Source: Perkinsus chesapeaki
Lineage: Eukaryota > Perkinsozoa > Perkinsida > Perkinsidae
Length of the DNA: 56,997 bases
Reading direction: 5' to 3'
Assembly (NCBI GenBank): GCA_013115145.1
Contig: JAAPAO010000181.1
Span: 1-56,997, forward strand
The notes under the pieces: model-generated
Told to the model about the DNA's origin: nothing
Seen by the model: only the letters and a program-made list of their open reading frames with translations
Database searches by the model: none
Position numbers and translations under genes: made by a program
Part shown: positions 13,021 to 25,012 of the stretch, piece by piece
How positions within the stretch are numbered: the stretch's first letter is position 1
Layout of the letters: each line of letters begins with the position of its first letter

Positions 13021-13675
13021 CAGGAAGAAATATTCTACAGACTCTCAAGTTCAGAGACCTTTAAATGAGACGCTCAAAATGTGGTAATTCGAGCGTCAGC
13101 CAAGGTGGCGGTTTTCGGGAATATCCGACAAGGCCTTTGAAAGGCCGCCTTTCCCCAATGGAGTATCTCCATTAGGAATTCCCAAGGAGCTTCCGAGGAA
13201 TTCCCGGAATTCTCGCGGGAATGGCAAGAACAACGAATTTTTGCGCATTCGATAGCAATTTGCAGCCAGCAAATGTCGGTATGCGTACAAGGAGTTCCCA
13301 TTAGGATCTCCATGACAGGCTGTTTGAAATAGTCGTAACTGTCCTTTCATACTTTAGTTGTATAGTATAACCAAAGTATCACTAGTAACATATAACATAT
13401 ACGCATCGTAAGCCTGTAATACAAGGCTTGTATCCGTTATTCCTGTGGAACTTAGGATGTCTTTAGAGTGCATAGACAGTGGAGGAAGTCCTGGCTGTAT
13501 TCCTTTGCGAATGCCTGATGTTCCTCTGTGACATGAGGCCCACAAACCTTGACAGAAAATATGTTCCTAGACCGGAAGGCGGCACTAAATGCCTTCCTCC
13601 TGGGAGAATTTAGGTTCCTCTACGGCTTTCTGTCCACAAATTCAAGCGATTCCCTGTCAGTCAGTTGCCTTGTCA
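13021..13675. other. spacer between duplicated units
   Basis: About 650 bases separate the two duplicated units. Frames of 60-90 codons exist on the minus strand but have no recognisable motif and overlap short inverted repeats (for example GGAATTCCCGGAATTC near 13,197). Nothing can be called here. Confidence 0.4.
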
Positions 13676-15075
13676 TATAGAGTATAATCAGTAATCAGAG
13701 GTACTCAACTCTCTGTGGTCTCCGCTTGCTTCACCGCTAAGTTTGGTACCTTTCCGCACCGTGCGGGTGAGTAATGGGGGACATTGTCAGCACGTGCACG
13801 TGCTAAACATGTGTCTCAGACACAGTGTCTGTGGTGTTCGACTCAACCTACTGATACACTACTAGTTCCTGTAGAAGCGTTATAGGATGAGCCTTGGAGT
13901 ACATCACCAAAGGCCTGACTCAGCACCCCCAGTCGACTACTTATACACGAGGATAGCGCTACTAATAGGATAGCCACCACTTAGGATAGCGAATCTGGGT
14001 TATACAAGGTAAGGTTCGCTTCTTTTCTTGTACTGAGACACGGAGACTTCTTCTGCTTCTCCCAGTTTCGCGCACAAATTACGTAACACATGGTGTCTGA
14101 CCAAATGACGAAGCATAGTTAGCACTTTGTCAAAGTTCTACCTACCGCTCTCGCGACAATGACCTGATAAAGTTCTCGTACACTCAGTGGAAGGTCGTAG
14201 AACCCTCCCAAGACCGCTGGACCTCCCTGCTCTAAAGCCCTCGGTTTCGAATTGGCGCGGTTCTTTCCCACAGGTTGTGCGAAGAGCGCACACAAGTAGC
14301 CCCCTCACAGAACTCAATTTGCAGCAAGCACCAAAGCTTCTGCTCTAAAAGTTATTCGTGCCATGGTGTAATGTTATCCTCGCAGTTCCGTTAGAAGCTC
14401 TAATTTCACTTAGCAATATGTTCAAAGTGGTAGTTATCACCATCCTAGTTAAGCCTCAACTGGCGGAGGTGGCAGCCCTTGGCAAGTACGCTGGATGGGA
14501 TGATGACTCTCGCTTCTACTGCGAGATGACTGTGAAGAGCTCGTCTGAAATGCAACTTGTGGCCGACGTTGAGCTGGGGAATCTGTCAGAAGTGGACAAG
14601 TGCTTCGACTGCCGCTTCCTGTACGGCTTATCCAACGGGTTTGCTAAGAGTGGGGACGAACTCTATGAGGGTGATTCCATCTCCACATCGGAGTGCACGA
14701 CCTTTTGCCTAGATGAACTAACAAAAGAGATCGGTGTTGGTGAACATTGTCGCTGGAATGCATACCCGGAGAACGGTATGATGGTTGTCGACGCCTGTGG
14801 CTTACACTGGCAGCTGCCGCACAGGAGTTAAGAAATATTTAGTCGTAAGGCGTATCATTTGAAGGCCTTCTGCAGACTGCCTTCATGGTACACAGGATTC
14901 CTATGACAGGAATCATTAACAAGACCGTCTCAGTACTAGTCTCATCCATTTGCCCTTTCAGTGTACTAGGGACACTGTCCATATGACAGTCAAAATTCAG
15001 TCCATTTGATAAAGTTGCGTTTCTGTTAGTTACACGCTGTACTACCCAATGTGACAGTATATAGCGACTAGCGGC
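13676..15075. repeat. tandem segmental duplication, unit 2
   Basis: Counterpart of 11,103-13,020. It shares the upstream block (ATAATCAGTAATCAGAGG to CACCCCCAGTCGAC), the gene, and the downstream block (AAGGCGTATCATTTGAAGG to GACAGTATATAGCGACTAG). Unit 2 is shorter and holds an intact gene. Confidence 0.8.
14418..14831 (+). CDS. small secreted Cys-rich family, copy B (intact)
   Basis: Unrecognised family of predicted secreted proteins. The frame is open from 14358, but the ATG at 14418 (MFKVVVITILVKPQLAE) gives a clean hydrophobic signal peptide and matches the start of copies A and E, so it is preferred (137 residues). The mature part has the family signature GWD..FYC.MTV, a CFDC pair, YGLSNGF, C before a Leu, HCRWNAYP and DACGLHWQL. 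The Cys spacing suggests disulfides. No intron is needed. Confidence 0.8.
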   Translation: MFKVVVITILVKPQLAEVAALGKYAGWDDDSRFYCEMTVKSSSEMQLVADVELGNLSEVDKCFDCRFLYGLSNGFAKSGDELYEGDSISTSECTTFCLDELTKEIGVGEHCRWNAYPENGMMVVDACGLHWQLPHRS

Positions 15076-16150
15076 CTGCTAGTCTGCAGTGCAGACTCTG
15101 CACGGTCCCTATAGAGAACGAGAGCGGCTCGGTCTCCGTTGTCAAGGTTCTTGGTGTTCTCATGATACTGTTTGTTGTTAGCAAAGCGGAGCGTTGCGGT
15201 GGTGAAATCGAAGAGCGAGAGAGAGCAAAATGGTAGAGAGCGAAACTCCTGTCCAGCCGTCGCGTACGCGCAACTTGCGCGGCGCAAGGTCTCGACACAA
15301 CGTGCCGAACGCACGCGTGCAGTATCCTAACGAAGCCGATCGATGAAACGAACACGAGGTCGTTCCAAACGATCATGCTTCATGCAGAGCAGAAATGTAC
15401 CGCTGGAAGCATGTTTCGTTACTTCAACCACTCCCCCCGACTCCGGCGATGTGCGCGGGTACATCAAATTTATCCGAATGGTGTAGGCGCACAGAAACAT
15501 CAGCGAGTGAAGGGTTACCGCTAGGGGCAAAAAAGTTTGTCACTCGGTATCCGGTCCAGCAGGATCAACTTCACGCGCTGTGTTTCTACTTTCCCACACT
15601 CTGGTGACCGGGGAGATTTCGCTCTTTGCATGGTATAAAAATCATCGTCACTTGTTACAATTTGTGACTCACAAACCATTCCTGGGACTTTTTCAGATGG
15701 AGATGCAACATTAAGCCGCATCGCCGGGCCCCTCTATGGCTTCCTGTCAAGAAATTGCCATTTCCTGTCAGTCACCCTTTCCGTTTCCGAACATATTTGT
15801 CGCACCGTGGCTCCGTTCGACCACGGGAATCCGCCACGATTATTCCAAATTTGCCGCACCATAAAAAATGAAACCGTAAGATATGCCTACATGTATTTGC
15901 CTCAACCCTCTCAGAGATCGCTTCAACTTTGCCATTCTCTTCTCTCTCGTAATGTTAGGATCCTTCGGCACAAGATGCACCTAGTCGATCACAAAGATAC
16001 TCTCGCACTCGCAAGATTTTTAATTACATTAATCTTGTTCAGCTGCCATCGCTGCCAGAGATACGCGAAATAAAAGTATATCTCGAAAGTCACATAAGCT
16101 CTAAACGCGTGTTTGACAACAAGACCTGAAAACAGCCTCGTCGTCGGTTT
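15076..16150. other. no gene recognised
   Basis: Several frames of 60-100 codons overlap on both strands (15,042-15,720), so they cannot all be real, and none has a recognisable domain or signal. Nothing can be called. Confidence 0.45.
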
Positions 16151-16239
16151 TCCGAGATCGCCTGCTGCGTCATTCTTGTTTCACATTGTCGATGAACAAC
16201 AAGAGAGTTACTGGGTGATTCATTATCATCGCGACTTCA

Positions 16240-16460
16240 TGCATGATACCCGCCGAAGACGATCCAGCATCCTCAGAATTCTCCAACTCGCCGAAATATC
16301 CTCCGTGACGTTCCTCATATTGTATCGCATTTTTTGGTAATTTATGTGTTTTTTTCGAAAACTGAAATTATGGATATGATGACACCGAAATTACTTACGG
16401 AAGGCGTCTGAAGTTCCACGGACGCTTCCTGCTTCGATCTTCAATTTCCATCTGAATGAA
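16240..16460 (-). CDS. possible small basic protein, first exons
   Basis: Function unknown. On the minus strand, after a plausible acceptor (TTTCATTCAG), an ATG opens MEIEDRSRKRPWNFRRLP and runs to a GTAAG donor. A following exon after AATATGAG joins in phase to give PNVTEDISASWRILRML and ends near a GTATC donor. The splice pattern fits other genes here, but no family is recognised and the end is not found. A copy of the GCGCATGCGTGC motif lies about 160 bases upstream. Confidence 0.3.
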
Positions 16461-16599
16461 ATCGATCACATGGTCATCCTATCAACCTTCGAAGAATCTT
16501 ACTTAGCTGCAGTATAGGCCGCGACTATCGGCAGAACCATTCTCACTGGCATTACCAGTATCCACTTTGTCAACAAACCTTGAAACGATCGATCGCGCA

Positions 16600-17640
16600 T
16601 TGCTGAACAAAGCCACCTTGCGCATGCGTGCATACCGATTTTTTCTTACTTTTTCCAAATTTCTTCATTATAATAAATCCTATTAATAATAAAACAATCG
16701 ACTTCACTTTTTTACCTGCAAACTCAATTAAAATGAATCATTTCCAACAAGAACCATCAAAAACCCAGGCTTGTTCAAAAGCCTCTCCACCAGCTTACCT
16801 TCGAGCATTCTTATTCTAATAAACGGTGAGAAAGACAGAGGTTAACTGAATTCAAATCTCTTCTGTCCGACCTTTTCCGGGACCTCCAAAAAACAGGCCC
16901 AAAATCCTCTCTCCGCCCGTAATTATAACAAAGCTGCCTCCTCGCGATTCCAAAAAATTCCGGACGAAATTTCGTGAAATTTTACCATTTCTTGGAAGCC
17001 TATGAAGGCGAAAACATGCATGTATGCCAACGCTGTCCTTTTTCCGAATATTCTCCAACTCCAACGCAAGAGCAAAATAACAAGTGAAAGCACTCATACC
17101 AAAAATAAGGCCGCAGGTTCGAAGCCCAGGCTCGTTATTTCTCCCCAAATAATTCTCTAACTTCTCTCAGAACTCGTCCTCGCCACGCTTTGTTCGTCAA
17201 TGCCTCGCCATGGATCCCCTCATCACACCAGCCGACAGTTAGCGGCTTAAATGGACTGTCTCTGCCACTTTTTCTGAAACTCAACGAATGTCTAGTAATG
17301 CAAAACACTAAATGACAGCCAATATGAAGTTAAAAAATAAGGCGCAGATTTCAGTGGCAGAAATTTTTCATGAAGCTCCCCCTGACGTCGCCAGATTGGC
17401 GAACCGATACAGAAAACAGTATCGGTTCAATTCTAGTAGAGTTAGTAGATTTTTGAATTATTGGGTTTTGAATTTCATTTAAATCACGGAAGCTCCGTGG
17501 TAAATAATATAAGTTCACCTTGAATTAAGAGGCTTTTGTTGGAGACGGAGCTTGTTCAACTGCCCATCTCGAAGTATCTCCTGTCTAGCCGCCCTAAAAC
17601 AGCCTATTGTGCATCTTACCCGCTTCAAGCTAAGATATTC
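16600..17640. other. no gene recognised; isolated B-box-like site
   Basis: A 98-codon minus-strand frame (17,148-16,852) has a hydrophobic N-terminal part but no known motif. A plus-strand GCAGGTTCGAAGCCCAGG at about 17,111-17,128 matches the tRNA B box with a partial stem. 17,380-17,640 has no features that can be supported. Confidence 0.4.
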
Positions 17641-17645
17641 CTTAC

Positions 17646-19682
17646 TCTTCAGCCTCCAATAATCGCCTCACCGAATGCGCAGGTAGTATGAAATCCTTGC
17701 CACATAACGAAACGTGCGTCGGGACATCTCTCAGTTCTTCCGGCCACAAGTTATTCTAGAATTTTAGGAAAAATTACGAAAAATTTTAGGAAAAATTTTA
17801 TCACCTGCTCCCAGAAAAGATTTCTCGTCAAAGTGTGGGCCGTATAAAGCTCCCTAAATACCAGATACGTCGCCAGGATGCCCATCGGGTCATCGTGGGC
17901 CTAACAACCGAAAGGTCGTGGGTTCGAATCCCACCGATGACATTTTAACGCACTTTTCTCTGGGTGTTGAGCAGCAGATCATTTTTAACCATTAAAAAGC
18001 AAACTGGATCCACCAAGGTCAAAGAAGCGATTCTATCGGGCTCGTGCGCCTAACAAAAATCTTGCAGTCTTGCCCTCTCTTGCATTTCCTCAACGCTGCA
18101 CTTACCAGCAACCATCTCACAACAATAGTTCCAAAACTATGCCCAATCTGATAGCCAGGAATCGAACTTGTGCGGGTTCAAAATGTTACCATGTGAGCCC
18201 GAGGATATCCCCACGCGGTTAACATGTCCGCCACAACCACGCACATCTCTCGAGATGATGGCAAATTCGGGTAGGGGCGCATTGCAACCTTCAGAAGGAA
18301 CAAGGGGAAGGAGAGAAAGGCCAATTTGGGAGGAGTAAGCTGCTCGGATGATACAATCCGACAAATTCATGCTGGGACGGAATTCCAAAAATAGAAAAAG
18401 GAAAAGCGAAATCGGAAAAAAACGTGCAAAAGCTCGCCTTTTTTGAATTTTCCTGCCAACAAAAAATACCGCGTAAATCTACAGCGGGACAATTTGCACA
18501 AAGAATATTTTGTCAAGTGCTACATGTGGTATTTCTATACAAAACAGATCCCTGTCGGGAAAGGCTTCCCGGATATCCCTGACCAGCGGGATGTAGGGCA
18601 GAAGACCGATACCAAGGCCGTGACAAAACCTATCATAGTCATGAAATCGATCAACCGTTTCATGATTTTTACACTATCGGTTCGGTATGCTGATCCTCGG
18701 GTGCAGGAGCTTTGGAATACCAGTACTCTACAGTGCCAGAACGATACTTTCTGCCGGGAAAAAATTAGTCACGCGCCAGGAAATTATGGCTGTATCAATG
18801 GAATCTTAGTAAGATTCCATTGATACAGCCATTAATAAGATTATCTTACGTGAATCCAACAAGCCTCTCCAAAATGATATCGGTGACGACTGGCAAGGCG
18901 AAGTGAGTTATACCATAACATAGGAAAGGACGATATCTTCAGAAAAAAATTCCTTCTACGACTTTTCCCCGAAAATTTCGCCGGTAAATTAGCAAAAAAA
19001 TAGAGGGAGCCTTAAAATGGGCTCGTCCACCTCGCGGACTCGAAATTCGAGCGAGCGAGAGGAGTTTTGGGGGTTATCGTTGTTCTCCGGAAACAGCTCG
19101 AAGATACCCATTCAAATGTACTTCCGAGCCAGCTTGGAAAATATTTCGAAAAGTCCACGGAAAATTCGCGATTTCTGTTCATAAATTCCCAAAGTGATTT
19201 TAAGATTCGAGCATTTAGGTGACGAGGCCAAGGCGTCATCAGACCAGCCGCGAAGGAATATATTTCCCCGGACACGAAAGATCTCCCTTACGCTGCTGGG
19301 AGCGGGTCGCTCATGAACCGCATGCATCTTACATTCTTATTCGTACCATCTGACAGAAAGAAAATCCGGAAAATTTCCGGAAATTTTTCACCTCTCAATC
19401 CTTCCGAGATGTGAGCCCACTCCGCTAAATAGTCAACCATGACCTAAGAAGAATCATACTGTCGTGCGCATGCGTGCAAAATCTTACTCGCAATTCCTGC
19501 CTCTCCTGGATCGACAACTCATCCGTCTGGCAAAAAGCGGAAGAAATTAAAATCCGGGAAATTCCCCACAAAATTTCCTGAATATCCAAATTTTTACTTG
19601 CCGGTACTCGAAGAAATATTCAGCAACCCATTCCTCTAAATTTCCGCGCTCGAGGCTGTCGACCGGGGCACCGAAGAACCAA
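17646..19682 (-). CDS. alpha/beta hydrolase 2, multi-exon (partial model)
   Basis: Paralog of the hydrolase at 4.2-7.7 kb. Minus-strand exons: 19682-19598 (WFFGAPVDSLERG), 19526-19488, 19443-19392 (MVDYLAEWAH), about 18905-18850 (ALPVVTDIILERL), 18727-18673, 18629-18524 with HGLGIGLLPYIP, 18288-18190 (RPYPNLPS), 18147-18106 with GHSFG (nucleophile Ser), 18049-17954 (SLTLVDPVCF), 17900-17805 (YTAHTLTRNLFWEQ) and 17755-17646. The last ends at GTAAG, so the 3' end is missing from the model. Frames join in phase across all late junctions. The 5' end runs into a minisatellite. Substrate unknown. Confidence 0.82.
17901..17953 (-). other. hydrolase 2 intron made largely of an antisense tRNA 3' half
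   Basis: This 53-base intron (GTGCGTTAAAATG...TTGTTAG on the minus strand) lies between LLLNTQRK and AHDDPMG. Its complement contains a perfect tRNA T arm at 17,918-17,934 (stem GTGGG/CCCAC, loop TTCGAAT), preceded by GAAAGGTC and followed by CGATGACA and a T run. The plus strand also pairs GTCATCG (17,890-17,896) with CGATGAC, the first arm lying in the adjacent exon. The intron at this position in hydrolase 1 (46 bases, 4808-4853) has no such motif. Confidence 0.8.
18148..18189 (-). other. hydrolase 2 intron holding a sense tRNA-like remnant
   Basis: The 42-base intron before the GHSFG exon starts GTAACATTTTGAACCC and ends CTATCAG. It contains a sense-strand CAAGTTCGATTCCTGG that matches the B box, with an anticodon-loop-like ATTTTGA before it. 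The same intron position in hydrolase 1 holds the Glu-like tRNA remnant, so the insertion may predate the gene duplication, or the site was hit twice. Confidence 0.6.
18787..18831. repeat. perfect 22-base-arm palindrome in hydrolase 2 intron
   Basis: The arms (TGGCTGTATCAATGGAATCT... and its exact reverse complement) are 22 bases each with one central base. It lies in the intron between the exons at 18850 and 18727. Such perfection implies a recent origin. Confidence 0.8.
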
Positions 19683-19728
19683 CTGAAAAATGGAAGACTT
19701 TGAATGAGTAGCTAGAATCACGTACGCA

Positions 19729-19995
19729 CTGTAAAGATTCCTGTACGAAGATTCCAGTACGCACTATAAAGATTCCTGTACGAAGATTCCGGTGCGCACT
19801 ATAAAGATTCCTCTACGCACTATAAATATTCCTCCACGCACTATAAAGATTCCTCTACGCACTATAAAGATTCCTCTACGCACTATGAAGATTCCTCCAC
19901 GCACTATAAAGATTCCTGTACGAAGATTCCAGTACGCACTATAAAGATTCCTCTACGCGCTATAAAGATTCCTCTACGCACTATGAAGATTCTCC
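19729..19995. repeat. 21-base minisatellite
   Basis: About 12 tandem copies of a 21-base unit close to ACGCACTATAAAGATTCCTC, with higher-order variants containing GTACGAAGATTCC. It sits immediately upstream (5') of the first recognisable exon of hydrolase 2, possibly in its first intron or 5' region. Copy number is likely variable. Confidence 0.85.
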
Positions 19996-20410
19996 CATCT
20001 TGCCTCGATATCTCAGCTCGCAATAATGCTCTCACTTTCACCGCACATAATTCATCATCATAATTCTCGTCCTCAATTACTGTAAACAAAGCCGAACCTG
20101 ATTAACGACGGTGGTACGATTCTAGGCAGGGGGCTTTTTCCTGCATTTTTATTATCATCATCAATCCTATCCTACACTCTTTAAAATAGCTCACTTGCTC
20201 ATCCCATCCCATAATAATTATCCCTATTCTTAATTAACCCCAATTCTCCAGCGGTATTTCCGATCACTACGCACATTTCCCCGAGTAAAGTTGTTGAGAC
20301 AGCAGTTGAATTACTAATACTCCACTATTACCTACGGTATATACCAACATACCAGCTTCACACCTGGCGTGACCTAGGTACGGTAGGTATATATAATAGT
20401 GCTGGTACAG

Positions 20411-20446
20411 CAGCAGGAGGAGGAGGAGGAGGAGAAGGAGGAGTAG
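20411..20446. repeat. GGA microsatellite
   Basis: Runs of AGGAGGAGG with one GAA variant. Simple sequence repeat, no coding context recognised. Confidence 0.8.
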
Positions 20447-21299
20447 CTACGTCATCCCGCATCATTCCCAACCCGAGATTGCCTACTCCGTCATTCAGAT
20501 TACGTCCCCCTTTTCTCACAGCTGTATCCCACAAGGTATCAGCTAACTTTCATCAATCTACCGCGAAATATTCGCTTTCAATCAACTTGCCGCCCAACAA
20601 ACGCGAACACACTGTATTATTACTTACTCGACCAAATCCGGATTTCCTTCAGAAATATTAATTTGCACGCATGCGCATGGCTTACTTGGTTGCCTCAATA
20701 TATCCACACCTTTATCGTGTTTCCTTTCCCACTCTCTAACTAAATTCTCGCTCGTAAAATCAGCTTTGGAATTAACCGGACCCAACCGCTTTCGCCTGCT
20801 TGGTGGCGTCCAGATACCTTCAAGAAATATCCAAAATCTTCACAGTGCGCAACTTTTCCCCAAAAAATTACACACAAAACGCTTTATACAAAGGTTTTCA
20901 GAAATTCCCGGATTCCTCCGAGTTAATGTCTCAAAACTGAGATTTTCAGACGAACTTACAGCCTCGAAAAAACGGCCGATGAAAACGAGTTATTTTAACT
21001 AAACCGAAACATGTGAGGCATCCCGGGAGACATGCTCTACATATTATGTAGGAAGATTGAGAATTTTCCAACAAGCCATGGAAAGCTTCAACATACCATT
21101 TGCCTTGTTGCCTCGACACCCAATGCTCAATACATTATATGACACAAGCTCTGACGAAGTTTTATACTCACTATCCTAATACCATTACCCATACAGCTTG
21201 TACATTCCGGCGATGACTCGGAGGACGATCGGAAGCGTGTCTATGCGACCACCATTTTCGAACGGCGACGGTTGCACTAAGCGAGCATCCTCAATAATA

Positions 21300-21340
21300 A
21301 GTTGCAGCAGTAATATTGAGTCAATATTACTGCTACAACT
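21300..21340. repeat. palindrome, 20-base arms
   Basis: Arm AGTTGCAGCAGTAATATTGA is followed after one base by its reverse complement with a single mismatch. No gene context is known. Confidence 0.75.
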
Positions 21341-23570
21341 TCGTCAATACTAAAGCTATCGTAGCGCTGAAAGTTACTAAGCACTGGGCAAATACGTGCT
21401 ACGGTAGCACTGCTACCCCCGTTAAACGTACCATAGGATACCCGTTAAATAACAGTTTGATTTGAGCACTGGGCAAATGACCGTGACCACCAAGATACTA
21501 GCTTTCCTATCTCTTGGAGGGGATGATGGCCCATTTCTTATTATGTATATTCCTCTACAAGTCATTCGTTCCCTTTTCCTCCTCTGCCCCCTCCCCCTCA
21601 AGTATTACAAACATCCAATAAATGCTGAGCCTCCTCGTTCAGACCAACTTGAAGATCTCGGGTGCTACTCAACTGCTTCGATTGCGAGAAACACTAAGAA
21701 AATGAGAAACGGGTTGGCAGAAATCTGCATTGCATGGAAACATAGGTCTCGTTGAACCCATTCCATACAGGTATACAAGTTGTATAATACAACTACATAT
21801 TTGTAACAACATAATTTACACTATAACCTTATCATGATCTTACTCATCGAAAAGCTATTTTTATTAATAACATAACACCTGCCACAGCAGCTTGGGTAAA
21901 ACATTCGAAAATGATTTCCCCAATCCGCTGAACTTCATGATGGACTCCATCATGACCAATATCACAATTATAATAATAGTAATATCGTTGATAATAGTAA
22001 TGTCATAATTCACTGCTTGAAAGCCATAAAAAGTCATTCATGCACCCTCTAAAACTTGCCACAGCAACTGGGGCGAACTATTCAGATAGTATTCCCCAGT
22101 CTCCGAGAGGATGAATTATTTACCCCCCCCCCTCTGGGATGATGCTTCCTTCACAAGGCAGGCAAGACCATTGTAGCCTTATGATAAACAATTACATATA
22201 ATAACTTGCATCCAGGTTTGAATACTAATATTGCAATCCAACGTTTAAGTGAAATCATAAATGTCAGCTCACAGCACTCCTTACATGCTACTGATTTTGC
22301 CAAGACAGATCTCAGATTAATCCAGATATCGATTCGTCCGAAAATTAATTGTTCGCGATTGAGATCCTGACCATTTAATATAGGCTATATTTCATCACCC
22401 ATCCTCGGTACTTTGCTCCAAGAATAGGAAGATCGAGTTTTGCTCTCAGTAAGAATTTTTACGCTCACAACAACTTCCTCGTCAACCTAGAGCATACCAA
22501 ATCCATCGAAAATATCCCTTCAACAAATTGATAACTTCCCTCCCACCCCAACTAATACCCTCTGTAGCATCGGCTTCGATGAGTTGTGATCCGGATTCAC
22601 CGCCGCATGGACCTGAGATAATGGAGTTGATAATAAGTTCTCCCTACTAACAGTGAAGTTTTTCTCACGTATCGATCAATACATACCGATTTCCCATCAA
22701 ACCAGGTGCCCACTTTCCCCAAAACTGCCCCACCTCATTGGTGTCGCCCCTCGAAGCCGCTTACCGCCCCCCTCCCTATTACATGTATCTCATGCAGGCC
22801 TCTCAAGCACCTCTTCAATCTCTCCATCCGAGTGCTGTTCGCTCCCACTGAGTTCAAATCATTTCGCGGCGGCAAATGAGCCTGTAATCGTGCGCATGCG
22901 TGCATACCCATTTTTCCTCATCACCTTTCGATTTAGTTGCCGGTACTTCCATAAATAAATAAAATAAAAATAAACCTCCAATGTGAGCCAAAACCTCATG
23001 AAATGCCGACCATATACGCCTGAAACAGTTTTCTTGCGCGCCACAATATTCTACTGTGAGAATGCTATATAAGTGGTGTGCCTTCTATAAGACTCTAATA
23101 AACATTACAAACCCGTTTTCTGGGACCTATTAGCAATACCTGCTAAATTTTATTTGTGCAGTATGAAAGAGGTCTCTGCTCCGAGACGAACAATAGAATC
23201 TTGGTCTGGTCTAGCAACATATTCCCTATCAAACCTATTGCTATCATTCCTCCCCAATATAAACATTTCTCGGTGAGACTCGAAAACACACACACTTCAG
23301 TTCGTATTGGCGCTGCTCACGCATACCAAACACTTCCATGCTCGTGATTAAACAATAACAATTTTAGAAAGTGAGTTATTGGAGAAGAGCATCAGATGGA
23401 ATGAGTCCTGTTTCCTTTTGCTCTCATAACATATACCGGGAATCATGATATCATACCTCCCAACAACCAGAGGCTTGCGGACCGCAGAGGCTAGTCGAAC
23501 CAATCTAAACTGCTGCCCTCCTTCCTGAATAACCCAGGTTTATTACTAGCTAGCTCCGCCGCTGTCTCAA

Positions 23571-25012
23571 CATGCCCGTTCCGTATCTTAGCTCGCCAAC
23601 TAAGACCTCGAAATGGAGTGCGCCACGAAATTCATCTTACCGGAAGAAGGTGAGAATCCATACAGCTGGCAGAACCGCTCTCAAGGGGGCGACGATGAGC
23701 CATCGGCTGGCGAACCGCCGACCCCTTTCGGTGCCTGGGGGCGGCGGCGGAGTCCAGGCGTCATAGTGGCGAGTACAAGTGCGTCACTTCATTAGCGAAT
23801 AATTTCGAGCATGATTTATATAAATAATCCTTGTTGTATTATACCAATACAACTTACTACTCACTGCAGTGATGAGCTAATGAATAGGGATCATTAAAAT
23901 GATACGCTTTCGAGTGAGAACAGAGTGAGTTCGGCCAATAGTGTTCGTTGGCGAGTTGGATACAACAGACTAACTTTTAGCGATAGCTCTGCCGAGAAGA
24001 TAAACATATAACACATCGAAACAACAATGCTACATGCTATTGAATGCCTACAAGGCACCTCATGAAAGCATGTGAAAGCTATACAGTATAGCCGAATATT
24101 TCTACAAGTAATACTGTGTAGTATATACGTACAGTAATACTTCTAAAAATATTCGACTACCATGAATCGGCAAACCTCGAACATCAATCATCCAAGAAAT
24201 CTCCTCCCTACCTCCAAGCATGGCTGCCATGACCAGAGCCGCAACTGCCTTGGCTGCTTTAGAGGAAAACGAGTGAGTTCGACCTGGTCGAGGCACCACT
24301 AATCGCTCACAAGCAATCGTTTGTAAGAATGGAGACGATGAAAATGGATCGCCAACTTTCAGCGACATCGCTGAAAGTTGTAATAATTGAGGCTAGCTGG
24401 GAGAGAAAAATAATTCATAGTGAGCGGAAACCGTAGAAAGATTGGCCGGATAACTTATCAGCCAGGAGTTGATGAAGCCTGTCGATCTGAGTTGAAAAAT
24501 ATGATTTTGTGCGCCAGTCGAATGAGCCATTCGAATCGGCTCGGTCATTCGGAATGTGACCGGAGCCAATTCGGTACGTTACAGAGGAACCCAACCGATG
24601 CCGAAAGTAGTTTCAAGATGAGGCTTACTGAGTGAGGGTACACCAACCACTGAGCTAGTGCTGCTCATGGGGTCTTACAGAGAGGGACTAGTGTAAAAAT
24701 AACTACACGAAATAACAGGTAGCAAATCTGGAGCATTCATATGAAGAATAGTGAAATACCGATGAACTTGAACTCAAGAATCAAGCTAGAAAATAAAGGA
24801 AAGTCTTCTGAGAGTTTCATTTGATTGATTATCTGAGTCTGAATTCCTACCTGGCGTTAGTCTAAGTACCGGAATGGGCGTGAATGGACTAAGTCTATTC
24901 CCGCTCCGGTGGTGCGATCAGTCGCCTGAGCATCTCTCAACTGCCTGACAAGCTGAGTAGACAACCGATGTCGCGGGACAAACAGTGCCCCATAAAATAA
25001 GGTGATCAAATT
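23571..25012. other. no gene recognised
   Basis: Holds an 88-codon minus-strand frame (24,368-24,102) with an Ala-rich hydrophobic segment and a 71-codon plus-strand frame at 24,420. Neither has a recognisable motif. A small perfect inverted repeat CTTTCAGCGA/TCGCTGAAAG occurs near 24,358-24,379. Confidence 0.35.

Larger units (their letters stand above)
20000..23570. other. no gene recognised; simple repeats and palindromes
   Basis: Contains a GGA-rich microsatellite (about 20,411-20,446), a 20-base-arm palindrome at 21,300-21,340 with one mismatch, AT-rich tracts, and two copies of the GCGCATGCGTGC motif (about 20,667 and 22,888). Frames of 60-101 codons exist (for example 22,653-22,958), but none has a supported function. 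Confidence 0.45.

Noticed and set aside
11230-13850. GTTCGACTCAACC repeated in the 11-14 kb units, similar to a B box
   Set aside because: It belongs to the duplicated flank of copies A and B, has no T stem or anticodon arm, and is repeated only because of the segmental duplication.
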